Positions 1-7,540 of a DNA stretch of 34,187 nt are shown one piece after another. The DNA lies in NCBI RefSeq assembly GCF_001434055.1, contig NZ_AZCZ01000010.1:28583-62769 (forward strand), in the 5' to 3' direction. The notes under the pieces are model-generated. The model was given only the letters and a program-made list of their open reading frames with translations. It searched no databases and was not told where the DNA came from. Source of the stretch: Levilactobacillus parabrevis ATCC 53295. GTDB lineage: Bacteria > Bacillota > Bacilli > Lactobacillales > Lactobacillaceae. The translations under genes were made by a program, and so were the position numbers. The number at the start of each line of letters is the position of its first letter. Positions within the stretch are counted from its first letter, which is position 1.

Positions 1-120
1 AAAGCGGTCTTGAACCTCGACTTGAAGCCGTCAGGGTCGGACGTCTCCAAGCTCGTCCCATGACCTAACCTGACAGAAAACGTCAGCCAAGGTCATCGAC
101 ACGGCTGGCTGCATTCCCAA
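1..120 (+). ncRNA. Structured RNA-like element, copy A (5' part outside window)
   Basis: Nearly the same sequence as the element at the far end of the window (34081-34187), in the same register, differing mainly in loops. Visible parts are the 3' strand of hairpin P2 (CTTGAACC at 10-17), hairpin P3 (CTTG 21-24 with CAAG 48-51, plus CCGTC with GACGT inside), the closing strand GTCCCA (55-60), and hairpin P4 (ATGACCT with AGGTCAT, CTGAC with GTCAG inside). From the other copies the missing 5' strand should contain GGTTCAAG. The family has no name I recognise. The strand is inferred from the other copies, which lie 3' of genes and read this way. The boundary at 120 is approximate. Confidence 0.55.
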
Positions 121-196
121 CCTCCTCCGGCTAGATTGAGTTTCAATTTCAAAATTAGTCGTTCGACTATGTCTTCTATAATTTTTGTTCAAAAGT

Positions 197-245
197 AAGG
201 CTGCGTTTCCCAGGTTTCTTTGACACGGTGGAACGCGGCCTTTTG
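197..245 (+). terminator. Rho-independent terminator
   Basis: AAGGCTGCGTTTCC (197-210) pairs with GGAACGCGGCCTT (230-242), followed by a T-run. It lies 3' of structured copy A and probably ends that transcript or the gene left of the window. Confidence 0.7.
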
Positions 246-289
246 TGTATCTTTGGGAGGGGCGTAGTGAGAAGCTGACTTTGGATGGT

Positions 290-545
290 CTGGTTTGGAG
301 CGTTGGGTTTACGCTCGCCAAGATATCCGGAAATATGCGGCCTCCGAAACGAGTTCCACTAGCCAGATTCCTGCCCGGCGTAGTTGTTACTGGCTATGTG
401 GATTTGAAGCATTAGACTTGTTTTCGCCAACATATCCGGAAACTTTCGGCTTCTGAAACGAGCTACGCAAGCCAGATTCTTCCGCTTAGACAAATAAGAG
501 ACTCCTGTCCGGCGTAGCCGAACAGAAGCCTCCTATTTCCCTAAT
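290..545 (-). repeat. Two units of the ~130-bp dispersed repeat family, minus orientation
   Basis: On the minus strand this stretch contains two copies of a module that also forms the array at 11281-11815. The shared core is a GTTTCAGAGGCTGCA-like segment, then an A/T-rich stretch ending in TTTCC, a GATAT-like box, GGCGA and a TCTAACGC-like end. The core falls at about 310-345 and 440-475. A short hairpin lies at 502-528 (12 bp, 3-nt loop); two of its pairs are G-T wobbles on the minus strand but C-A mismatches on the plus strand. No ORF is credible here. Confidence 0.7.
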
Positions 546-583
546 GCTCAGAATCTAAGCGGCTTGCTCCGCTCTCTGAACCT

Positions 584-1255
584 TTAATCGGGTAATTCAC
601 TTTGTGCCGTGTTGTGCATAACGAGGTACAGAATCCAATAACAGAATAGCTGAATGAATGTCAGTAGCCCGACGAAGATCCACATGTTGCTGGTCCACAT
701 GTCCATGATGGGACGGATGAACTGCTCTGGATTGATAAAGAGGTAAATGGTGTGGATCCGTAAGAACCGGCCAATATAGAGGCCCACCGATGTTAAGAAG
801 GTCAGGATGACTACGATGACGACGCGGGCGATGCCGTTGCCCTTGGCAATCCGTTGACTGATGACCTGGCTGACGTAGTTAAGGCTCCAGAAGCCCAGTA
901 GTGTACAGCTCATGGCGCTAATAATCATGTAAGTGAAGTAGATCCACAAGTGTGGTGTGACCCGCAATAGGCCACTTAAGGCGTATGGCTGCAGGAGCGA
1001 CAGGTGGAACAGGTCGGTCAGCAGGTACGGGGCGTTGGGATAGAAGAGGAGCCACAGGAGCAAGAGTGGCCAGAATAGCCAGGCGCTCTTGGGCCGCGTC
1101 TTCCCCAGGTGAAAGCTCAGCTCAATCGGGATGTATCCCAGGAAGGTGTTCAGCACCAGAAAAGAGAAGGGATCCTTGGCGCGGAAATATAGGAAAATCA
1201 GCCATGCCACGAAGAATATTCGAATTTCCCACCGGGCCCGCCGATTCATTGCCAT
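584..1255 (-). CDS. DUF1361 family integral membrane protein
   Basis: Predicted multi-pass membrane protein of about 223 aa. It has six or so hydrophobic segments and the family's conserved YPNAPYLLTDL motif near residue 75, with a second conserved region around the IGRFLRI segment. The biochemical role of DUF1361 is not known. A GTG at 1270 would add five residues, but AAAGGA (1267-1262) is well spaced only for the ATG at 1255, so that start is chosen. The gene is transcribed away from cdaA, with about 250 bp between the two starts. Its 3' end runs into the dispersed repeat at 290-545, and no classical terminator with a T-run was seen after the stop. Confidence 0.85.
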   Translation of the reverse strand: MAMNRRARWEIRIFFVAWLIFLYFRAKDPFSFLVLNTFLGYIPIELSFHLGKTRPKSAWLFWPLLLLWLLFYPNAPYLLTDLFHLSLLQPYALSGLLRVTPHLWIYFTYMIISAMSCTLLGFWSLNYVSQVISQRIAKGNGIARVVIVVILTFLTSVGLYIGRFLRIHTIYLFINPEQFIRPIMDMWTSNMWIFVGLLTFIQLFCYWILYLVMHNTAQSELPD

Positions 1256-1465
1256 CACCAATCCTTTCACGAAATATCTACCCTTATTCTACAGCCTTTG
1301 CGCTAAAAACGAACAGAATATGACTTCTAGTTTACCAGAATATTAGCGAAATATTTTCGTGAAATTGTCGATTTAAGTAGAGCTTAACGTTTCTGTAAAT
1401 TTTGCGACCAATGACCGGCTAATTCCGGCGTTTCTGAGGATTCGGGGCGAAATGTAAGCGGGGCC

Positions 1466-1475
1466 GTGCTATAAT
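1466..1475 (+). promoter_or_regulatory. Extended -10 promoter of the cda-glmM operon
   Basis: TATAAT at 1470-1475 is preceded by TG-N (1467-1469), an extended -10. No good -35 lies at 17 bp. It is 30 nt upstream of the cdaA start, with GGAGGG as the ribosome site. Confidence 0.65.
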
Positions 1476-1505
1476 GAAATCTGAATTCAATTTGGAGGGA
1501 AAGTC

Positions 1506-2354
1506 ATGAACCTGGATTGGGGCAATCTCCTTACAATAGGGAATCTAGTCAACCTACTCGACATTCTTGTCGTTTGGTTTGTCATTTATGAATTGATCGT
1601 GATGTTACGGGGAACCAAAGCTATTCAGCTCTTCCGGGGCGTCATTTTGATTTTACTGGTGAAGTTCGTCAGTGCTTACCTTGGCCTCAACACAGTTTCG
1701 TGGTTGGTCGATCAGGTTATCAACTGGGGGGTTATCGCCATTATTATCATCTTCCAGCCCGAGATTCGACGCGGACTGGAACATTTGGGCCGGGGCTCCT
1801 TGTTCGTGCGAATCCGTCATGAAAATGAGGCGGCTAACCACATGATCGAAGGCCTGGATAAGGCTATTCAGTACATGTCCAAGCGACGAATTGGGGCGTT
1901 AATGACCATTCAGCGTGATACCGGGCTCGAGGATTATATCGAGACGGGGATCGATTTGGATGCGGAGTTGACCGGTGAATTGCTGATCAACATCTTTATC
2001 CCCAACACGCCTTTGCATGATGGCGCCGTGATTATTCGGGATAACCGAATTGCCGTGGCTGCGGCCTACCTTCCACTGTCTGAGAGCAACCTGATTCCTA
2101 AGGAGTTGGGAACGCGTCACCGGGCAGCCGTCGGGATCTCCGAAGTGACGGACGCCTTGACCATCGTAATTTCAGAAGAAACGGGTGAAGTCTCCATCAC
2201 CAAGAACAACGAGCTCTTACGAGGGTTAACGCAGGCTGATTACCTGAAGTTCTTGCGTGATGAGTTAGTCAATGAAGAAGCGGCCAACAACGGTAACGTC
2301 CTAGTTAAGGCGTTAGACTGGTTTGATGAACGCTTTAGAGGGGGGCGGCGCTGA
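1506..2354 (+). CDS. cdaA: Diadenylate cyclase CdaA (membrane-bound DAC)
   Basis: Makes cyclic di-AMP from two ATP; c-di-AMP controls potassium and osmolyte uptake and wall homeostasis in Firmicutes. The 282-aa protein has three N-terminal membrane helices (about residues 10-34, 41-60, 66-84), a linker, then the DAC domain. The two catalytic motifs are intact: DGA (172-174, in PLHDGAVII) and RHR (204-206, in GTRHRAAVG). Length is normal for CdaA. The start is supported by GGAGGG 7 nt upstream. The stop overlaps the cdaR start in TGATG, indicating translational coupling, and glmM follows. This cdaA-cdaR-glmM order is conserved in Firmicutes, where CdaR and GlmM bind CdaA and modulate its activity. 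Confidence 0.97.
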   Translation: MNLDWGNLLTIGNLVNLLDILVVWFVIYELIVMLRGTKAIQLFRGVILILLVKFVSAYLGLNTVSWLVDQVINWGVIAIIIIFQPEIRRGLEHLGRGSLFVRIRHENEAANHMIEGLDKAIQYMSKRRIGALMTIQRDTGLEDYIETGIDLDAELTGELLINIFIPNTPLHDGAVIIRDNRIAVAAAYLPLSESNLIPKELGTRHRAAVGISEVTDALTIVISEETGEVSITKNNELLRGLTQADYLKFLRDELVNEEAANNGNVLVKALDWFDERFRGGRR

Positions 2355-3322
2355 TGAAAAACGAGCGTTACACAACGTGGCTATACCGCATTCTCGCCCT
2401 CATTTTAGCCATCCTGTTATTCTTCTACGTGAACAGCACCAAGTCGTCTAATAATTCGCAGTCAACGAGTTCTAATACGAATACATCATTGACGGCGACC
2501 AAGACGATGACGGTGTCGGTCCCTTTACAACTCAACGTCAACAGCAATAAGTACTTCGTTACGGGGTATCCGCAGAAGGTCAAAGTGACCTTACGCGGGC
2601 CGCTGGCGTTAGTGACAACGACGGCCAACACGCAGAATTTCAAGGTCTATGCGGCCCTGAGCGATCTGGGTGTCGGTAAACATCGGGTCACACTGCACCA
2701 AGAGGGGCTGAACCACGAGATTGAGTCGAGCATTTCACCGGCTAAGATTACGGTGGATATTGAACCCCGCAAGACAGTGTCCTTCCCCGTGAAGGTTCGC
2801 TACAACAGTCAAAACATTGCGGCGGGTTATTCTGCTGGCAAGGCAACTTCCGATGTTACCAGCGTCAAGGCGACCGGAGCGGCTAATGAGATTTCACGGA
2901 TCAAGCAGGTGACGGCCCAGTTAACGGTGCCGCAGAACTCGAAGAAGACCGTAAATAGTCAGGCCGTGATTGAAGCCCTAGACAGTAGCGGTAAGACCGT
3001 CAACGTCATTTTGACGCCATCGACGACCACCGTGAACCTGCCGATCACTTCGGATGGTGAGAGTAAGAAGGTCGGCTTAGACCTGAACGCGAAGAATGGT
3101 TCGTCCGGAACGACGTATAAACTAACCAGTAACGTGACCAAAGTTACTGCGTATGGGAGTGCCTCGCAATTAAAAGATTTAGATAACGTGGCAGTCGATG
3201 TCGATGTCAGTGACGTCAAGAATAATTCAACCAAGACGGTCACACTCGACACGAGTGATAATAATGTAACGGCGTTCGATCCTTCCACCATTAAGGTGAC
3301 GATCAAGGCCACAGCAAATTAA
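2354..3322 (+). CDS. cdaR: CdaA regulatory protein CdaR (YbbR-domain)
   Basis: Membrane-anchored regulator of CdaA. The 322-aa protein has one N-terminal membrane helix (about residues 10-26, rich in L/I/A, ending FFYVNS), a Ser/Asn/Thr-rich linker (to about 48), and then a long extracellular part made of repeated beta-rich YbbR units of about 80 aa (roughly 50-135, 138-225, 228-320). The family recognises no known ligand for certain; in related bacteria it binds CdaA and alters cyclase output. Its ATG overlaps the cdaA stop by one base, and 30 nt separate it from the chosen glmM start, so all three should share one transcript. Confidence 0.93.
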   Translation: MKNERYTTWLYRILALILAILLFFYVNSTKSSNNSQSTSSNTNTSLTATKTMTVSVPLQLNVNSNKYFVTGYPQKVKVTLRGPLALVTTTANTQNFKVYAALSDLGVGKHRVTLHQEGLNHEIESSISPAKITVDIEPRKTVSFPVKVRYNSQNIAAGYSAGKATSDVTSVKATGAANEISRIKQVTAQLTVPQNSKKTVNSQAVIEALDSSGKTVNVILTPSTTTVNLPITSDGESKKVGLDLNAKNGSSGTTYKLTSNVTKVTAYGSASQLKDLDNVAVDVDVSDVKNNSTKTVTLDTSDNNVTAFDPSTIKVTIKATAN

Positions 3323-3352
3323 AAAATTGTTTGAGAAATGAGGAATATGACG

Positions 3353-4708
3353 ATGAAGTATTTTGGAACTGATGGCGTCCGGGGCGTCGCAAACCAAGAA
3401 TTGACCCCAGAGCTGGCCTTTAAGGTTGGCCGGTATGGTGGTTACGTTTTGACCCAACACGCAAATAGTGAGAACAAGCATCCCCAAGTTCTCGTTGCCC
3501 GTGACACACGGATCTCTGGCCAATTGCTGGAAAATGCGTTGGTTTCTGGACTCCTGTCAGTCGGTATTGAAGTCCTACGGTTGGGGGTTATCTCAACGCC
3601 AGCCGTTGCTTACTTGGTGCGCACGCAGGGTGCCGCTGCTGGGGTGATGATCACGGCTTCCCACAACCCCGTTGAATACAACGGAATCAAGTACTTTGGG
3701 AACGACGGTTACAAGCTGTCCGATGAAATGGAAGAAGAAATCGAAGCCCTGTTGGATGCGCCTAGTGACGACCAGCCGCGGCCGGCAACGGACGGCTTAG
3801 GCACGGTCGAAGACTACTCCGAGGGTAGCCAAAAGTACATTCAATTCCTGGAACAAACAATCGCTGACGACCTGGAAGGCCTGCACATTGCCGTGGACTC
3901 CGCCAATGGAGCCACGAGTGGCTTGGTTTCTCGGTTATACGCCGATTTGAACCTGGACTTTGACACGATCGCCACGACGCCCAACGGCTTGAACATCAAC
4001 GACCAAGTTGGTTCGACTCATCCAGAACAATTGCAGAAGTTCGTTGTTGAAAAGGGCGCCCAAATTGGGTTGGCCTTTGATGGCGATGGTGACCGCTGCA
4101 TTGCGGTCGATGAAAAAGGGAACATCGTTGATGGCGATAAGATCATGTATATCTGTGGGAAGTATATGGCCGAACACGGCCGCCTGAAGAAGGATACGAT
4201 TGTCACCACGGTGATGAGTAACCTGGGGATGTACAAGGCGATGGAAGCCCACAATCTGAAGTCCGTCAAGACGAAGGTTGGGGACCGATACGTGGTTGAG
4301 GAAATGCGTAAGTCCGGGTACAATCTGGGTGGTGAACAGTCTGGTCACGTGGTGTTCTTGGACTTCAACACGACCGGGGATGGCCTGTTAACCAGCTTAC
4401 AATTGCTTCACATTTTAAAGGTGACTGGCAAGAAGCTGTCTGAATTAGCAGCCGATGTCACGACTTACCCACAAAAGTTAGTCAACATTAAGGTAGCGGA
4501 TAAGCAAGCCGCTCAAGAAAACCCTAAGGTTCAAGACGTTATTGCCACCGTTGAAAAGGAAATGAACGGTGACGGTCGGGTCTTGGTACGGCCTTCCGGG
4601 ACTGAACCTTTACTGCGGGTCATGGCAGAAGCGCCAACTGAAGAAGCAGTGGCGGGATACGTCGACCGCATCGCCGATGTCGTCCGCGCCGAAGTCGGTG
4701 TGGAATAG
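3353..4708 (+). CDS. glmM: Phosphoglucosamine mutase GlmM
   Basis: Interconverts glucosamine-6-phosphate and glucosamine-1-phosphate on the way to UDP-GlcNAc for peptidoglycan and teichoic acids. All four alpha-D-phosphohexomutase signatures are present: the phosphoserine loop TASHNP (Ser about 103), the metal loop DGDGDRC, the sugar loop GGEQSGH and the phosphate loop [12 protein letters not shown]. In-frame ATGs exist at 3338, 3347 and 3353. The last is chosen because GAGG (3340-3343) is 9 nt upstream and it gives the usual N-terminus [11 protein letters not shown] (451 aa). It closes the cda operon; in other Firmicutes GlmM can inhibit CdaA. It is followed by structured element B. Confidence 0.97.
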   Translation: MKYFGTDGVRGVANQELTPELAFKVGRYGGYVLTQHANSENKHPQVLVARDTRISGQLLENALVSGLLSVGIEVLRLGVISTPAVAYLVRTQGAAAGVMITASHNPVEYNGIKYFGNDGYKLSDEMEEEIEALLDAPSDDQPRPATDGLGTVEDYSEGSQKYIQFLEQTIADDLEGLHIAVDSANGATSGLVSRLYADLNLDFDTIATTPNGLNINDQVGSTHPEQLQKFVVEKGAQIGLAFDGDGDRCIAVDEKGNIVDGDKIMYICGKYMAEHGRLKKDTIVTTVMSNLGMYKAMEAHNLKSVKTKVGDRYVVEEMRKSGYNLGGEQSGHVVFLDFNTTGDGLLTSLQLLHILKVTGKKLSELAADVTTYPQKLVNIKVADKQAAQENPKVQDVIATVEKEMNGDGRVLVRPSGTEPLLRVMAEAPTEEAVAGYVDRIADVVRAEVGVE

Positions 4709-4719
4709 GTCTGAAAGTA

Positions 4720-4901
4720 TCACCTTTGGACACGAATGACGCCTTACCGGGTGGCACAAATGAACTGGAACGCGGAGGGCGGACGCCTAAAGCCAAGAAG
4801 CGGTCTTTAGGCTTGTTTTGAACCTCAGTTGGAAGAACGTTTTGTGGCTTCCCGATGTCCGCCCAGGCGTTCTGGATTATTTTCAGCGCCTGGCAAGGTG
4901 A
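4720..4901 (+). ncRNA. Structured RNA-like element, copy B (between glmM and glmS)
   Basis: An RNA-like fold can be drawn from the sequence. Outer helix P0 is TCACCTT (4720-4726) with AAGGTGA (4895-4901). P1 is GGGCGGAC (4777-4784) with GTCCGCCC (4857-4864). P2 is GCCTAAAG (4785-4792) with CTTTAGGC (4805-4812), enclosing a loop CCAAGAAGCGGT shared in form with copy D. P4 is AGGCG (4865-4869) with CGCCT (4887-4891). P1 and P2 have no mismatch. The 3' strand also matches the terminator 5' arm downstream, so an alternative fold is possible. I do not recognise it as a named riboswitch; it could be a 3'-UTR element of glmM or a separate sRNA. Confidence 0.6.
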
Positions 4902-4944
4902 CCTAAGAGCACAGCTTAAAAATTGAAATTGTAAAACCAGTTGA

Positions 4945-4982
4945 AAAAGGGCACCTTGCCACGTTGGCAGGGCGCCCTTTTC
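4945..4982 (+). terminator. Rho-independent terminator between glmM and glmS
   Basis: GGGC and CCTTGCCA (4949-4960) pair with TGGCAGGG and GCCC (4964-4977), flanked by A- and T-runs. It ends the cdaA-cdaR-glmM transcript. The 5' arm CACCTTGCC (4952-4960) is also perfectly complementary to GGCAAGGTG (4892-4900) in copy B, so the terminator may be conditional. Confidence 0.88.
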
Positions 4983-5031
4983 AGAAAATTAGATTATAAA
5001 TATTATGATAGACCAGTTTCGAGTTTTTTAA

Positions 5032-5060
5032 TTGACAACCCCTAGGAAACACTGTAAAGT
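5032..5060 (+). promoter_or_regulatory. glmS promoter
   Basis: TTGACA (5032-5037), a 17-bp spacer and TAAAGT (5055-5060). It lies after the glmM terminator, giving glmS its own start and a leader of about 125 nt. Confidence 0.75.
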
Positions 5061-5093
5061 ATAGTCATTCAGAAATGTTTTTCAAGACGTTTC

Positions 5094-5109
5094 AGTCTAT
5101 ACCAATTTT
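5094..5109 (+). promoter_or_regulatory. NagR/dre-like operator in the glmS leader
   Basis: AGTCTATACCAATTTT reads AAAATTGGTATAGACT on the other strand. This is very close to the dre box (ATTGGTATAGA-type) bound by the GntR-family regulator NagR/YvoA. It lies about 35 nt after the -10, where a bound repressor could block transcription. The same core occurs twice at nagB. No nagR gene is in the window. Confidence 0.6.
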
Positions 5110-5192
5110 AAAGAAAACAGATACATTTCTCAATTAAATTAACCGACCCTCTCAATGTTTTGGGACTGGCGTCGAGAAAAGGAAGACGACTT

Positions 5193-7010
5193 ATGTGTGG
5201 AATTGTTGGTGTTACTGGTAATGACAATGCCGTTAAAATCTTACTGAACGGACTAGAGAAGCTGGAATACCGGGGCTACGATTCAGCCGGTATCTACGTA
5301 AATGATCAGAAGGGTAAGGATTACTTGGTTAAGACCAAGGGCCGAATCTCCGAATTGCGTTCTAAGGTGACCCCTGACGTTCACGGGTCAACCGGGATTG
5401 GTCATACGCGCTGGGCTACTCATGGCGTGGTAAGCGTGGACAATGCTCACCCACATTTCTCTAACGACGACCGGTTCTACCTGGTTCACAACGGTGTGAT
5501 CGATAACTTCCAAGAACTTAAGGCTAAGTACTTGAGTGATGTTCCTTTCAAGAGTCAAACGGATACCGAAGTTGTTGTTCAATTGATCGACAAGTTTGCC
5601 GTTGAAGACAACTTGGACGCTAAGGCCGCCTTTCTGAAGACGTTGAGCCTGTTAAAGGGTTCCTCATACGCCTTCTTAATGATGGATCGCGAACAACCAG
5701 ATACGTTATTCGTTGCCAAGAACAAGAGTCCACTGTTGATCGGTGTTGGCGATGGCTTTAATGTGGTCTGCTCCGATGCCTTGGCCATGTTAACGGAAAC
5801 TCATGATTTCTTGGAATTGATGGATGGTGAAGTGGTTACCATCACACCAGGTAAGGTCGCTATCCAAGACGCCGAAGGCAATCCTGTAGAGCGGAAGCCA
5901 TTCCACGTTGACATGAATGCCGACGCTGCTGACAAGGGAACCTACCCATTCTACATGTTGAAGGAAGTCGACGAACAACCTAACGTTATGCGTAAGTTGG
6001 CACAGACTTACCTGTCAGAACACGGTGTACCTCAGATCGATGACAAGTTGATCAAGGCCATGGAAGCAGCCGACCGCCTGTACATTGTGGGTGCGGGGAC
6101 CAGTTACCATGCCGGGTTAGTTGGAAAGCGGCTCTTTGAAAAGTTGGCGCACATTCCAACGGAAGTTCACGTTTCTTCTGAATTTGCCTACGAACAACCA
6201 ATGCTTTCCGAGAAGCCATTCTTTATCTTCCTGACCCAATCTGGTGAAACGGCCGACAGTCGTGAAGTTCTGGTTAACGTGAACGACGCTGGCTATCCAA
6301 GCTTAACGATTACTAACGTTCAGAACTCCACGTTATCCCGTGAAGCAACCTACACGTTGTTACTCCATGCCGGTCCAGAAATTGCCGTGGCTTCAACCAA
6401 GGCCTACACCGCTCAAATTGCGTTGGAAGCTATCTTGGCTAAGGCCCTCGGTGAAGTCACTGGCCAAATCGTGGCCCAAGACTTCAACATTCGCCAACAA
6501 CTTGGTTTGGTCGCTACTGGGATGCAAGCCATCGTCGACGAAAAGGACAAGTTGGAAAAGATTGCTAATGACTACCTGATGCAGTCTAACCGGGCCTTCT
6601 ACATTGGCCGGGGGATCGATCACGCGGTTTCTCTGGAAGCAGCTTTGAAGCTGAAGGAAATCTCTTACGTCCAAGCTGAAGGGTTCGCTTCTGGTGAACT
6701 GAAGCACGGAACGATTGCCTTGATTGAAAAGGACACGCCAGTTATCGGCTTCATCACGCAAGCCAAGACGGCCGGCCTGACGCGGAGTAACCTGCAAGAA
6801 ACTATGGCACGGGGGGCAAAGACCTTGACCATTGTTCGTGAAAGCCTCGCGATTGATGGCGACGACCTGATCTTACCAGACGTTGACGAAATGTTAATGC
6901 CATTACTGAGTGTGGTACCAGCCCAACTGTTGGCTTACTACACCAGCTTGAACAAGGGCCTCGACGTGGACAAGCCACGGAACTTGGCAAAGAGTGTTAC
7001 TGTCGAATAG
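5193..7010 (+). CDS. glmS: Glutamine:fructose-6-phosphate aminotransferase GlmS
   Basis: Makes glucosamine-6-phosphate from fructose-6-phosphate and glutamine, the committed step of UDP-GlcNAc synthesis. The ATG at 5193 is chosen because the mature enzyme must begin with the catalytic Cys (MCGIVGVTG) and GGAAG lies 7 nt upstream; the longer reading frame from 5160 is not used. The 605-aa protein has an N-terminal class II glutaminase domain (1 to about 240; HTRWATHG motif), two SIS domains (sugar isomerase; about 285-425 and 455-590, with SQSGET) and the C-terminal KPRNLAKSVTVE tail. No glmS ribozyme core was found in the leader, so regulation is more likely through the dre-like box and possibly the upstream terminator. 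Confidence 0.98.
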   Translation: MCGIVGVTGNDNAVKILLNGLEKLEYRGYDSAGIYVNDQKGKDYLVKTKGRISELRSKVTPDVHGSTGIGHTRWATHGVVSVDNAHPHFSNDDRFYLVHNGVIDNFQELKAKYLSDVPFKSQTDTEVVVQLIDKFAVEDNLDAKAAFLKTLSLLKGSSYAFLMMDREQPDTLFVAKNKSPLLIGVGDGFNVVCSDALAMLTETHDFLELMDGEVVTITPGKVAIQDAEGNPVERKPFHVDMNADAADKGTYPFYMLKEVDEQPNVMRKLAQTYLSEHGVPQIDDKLIKAMEAADRLYIVGAGTSYHAGLVGKRLFEKLAHIPTEVHVSSEFAYEQPMLSEKPFFIFLTQSGETADSREVLVNVNDAGYPSLTITNVQNSTLSREATYTLLLHAGPEIAVASTKAYTAQIALEAILAKALGEVTGQIVAQDFNIRQQLGLVATGMQAIVDEKDKLEKIANDYLMQSNRAFYIGRGIDHAVSLEAALKLKEISYVQAEGFASGELKHGTIALIEKDTPVIGFITQAKTAGLTRSNLQETMARGAKTLTIVRESLAIDGDDLILPDVDEMLMPLLSVVPAQLLAYYTSLNKGLDVDKPRNLAKSVTVE

Positions 7011-7036
7011 AGTCACCGTTAAATTTTAACTATTTC

Positions 7037-7072
7037 AAGGGGAATCCTGCTGTTGTGGGATTTCCCTTTTTT
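7037..7072 (+). terminator. glmS terminator
   Basis: AAGGGGAATCC (7037-7047) pairs with GGGATTTCCCTT (7057-7068) and a T-run follows. Confidence 0.85.
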
Positions 7073-7120
7073 GTAGCGCGTCGTTTTGGCGCACCGGCTG
7101 GCGGGGGTAAAGCATTTCAC

Positions 7121-7149
7121 TTGCGCAATATAGGCTTTCGTTGTATAGT
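7121..7149 (+). promoter_or_regulatory. Promoter of the 40-aa ORF
   Basis: TTGCGC (7121-7126), 17-bp spacer, TATAGT (7144-7149). The start codon follows 37 nt later. Confidence 0.6.
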
Positions 7150-7186
7150 ACATTCATGAAAACTTTGAGAAAGCGAGGTGAAAGTC

Positions 7187-7309
7187 ATGAAGTATACGAA
7201 ACGAGTCGATGCTCATAAAAACCAGAAGCAACGGGATGCGACGTTTGATAAATTCAAGAAACAACAAAATGCGTTAAGCGCCAACCGGCGGGGTGTTCGT
7301 CGGAAATAG
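7187..7309 (+). CDS. Small basic protein of unknown function (40 aa)
   Basis: A 40-aa ORF beginning MKYTKRVDAHKNQKQRD and ending RRGVRRK, very rich in Lys, Arg, Gln and Asn and without a hydrophobic segment. It is a self-contained unit: a promoter at 7121-7149, GAGGTG 6-7 nt before the ATG, and a terminator at 7313-7346. That arrangement makes it likely to be expressed. I do not recognise the family. The charge suggests binding to nucleic acid or ribosome, but this is only inference from composition. It sits alone between glmS and nagB. Confidence 0.65.
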   Translation: MKYTKRVDAHKNQKQRDATFDKFKKQQNALSANRRGVRRK

Positions 7310-7312
7310 GGT

Positions 7313-7346
7313 GGTCACTGTTAAGAGCAGTGAGCATCCTTTTTTG
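7313..7346 (+). terminator. Terminator of the 40-aa ORF
   Basis: TCACTG (7315-7320) pairs with CAGTGA (7328-7333), with extra G-C pairs outside, then a run of Ts. Confidence 0.75.
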
Positions 7347-7476
7347 TTGGATAGGTGGACGAATGATGGGTTTAGCTGTCTGGACCGGTAGTGATTCAGC
7401 AAGTCGCTATATTGTAGGGTGTTTCATAGATTTAGTCACAATTTTCAAAAAAAGTTGGAAAAGATGAGCATTTTAC

Positions 7477-7518
7477 TTGAAAAATTGGTATAGAGCATTT
7501 ATAATTGGGCTATACCAT
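7477..7518 (+). promoter_or_regulatory. nagB promoter with paired NagR/dre-like operator
   Basis: Promoter TTGAAA (7477-7482), 17-bp spacer, TATAAT (7500-7505). Two inverted boxes flank the -10: TGGTATAG (7486-7493) and CTATACCA (7510-7517). Each resembles the dre half TGGTATAG of NagR/YvoA. The position fits repression lifted when glucosamine- or GlcNAc-6-phosphate accumulates. Confidence 0.7.
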
Positions 7519-7540
7519 TAGGAGAGGGAGACTGAATGAA

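Noticed and set aside
31-321. 96-aa minus-strand ORF
   Set aside because: Overlaps structured element A and a terminator; no ribosome site and no recognisable protein.
985-1323. 112-aa plus-strand ORF
   Set aside because: Antisense to the DUF1361 gene, low-complexity translation, no start signals.
4865-4900. Possible glmS ribozyme (AGCGCC seen at 4885-4890)
   Set aside because: Only this hexamer matches; the rest of the ribozyme core is absent, it lies upstream of a terminator and the glmS promoter, and it is explained as the P4 stem of element B.
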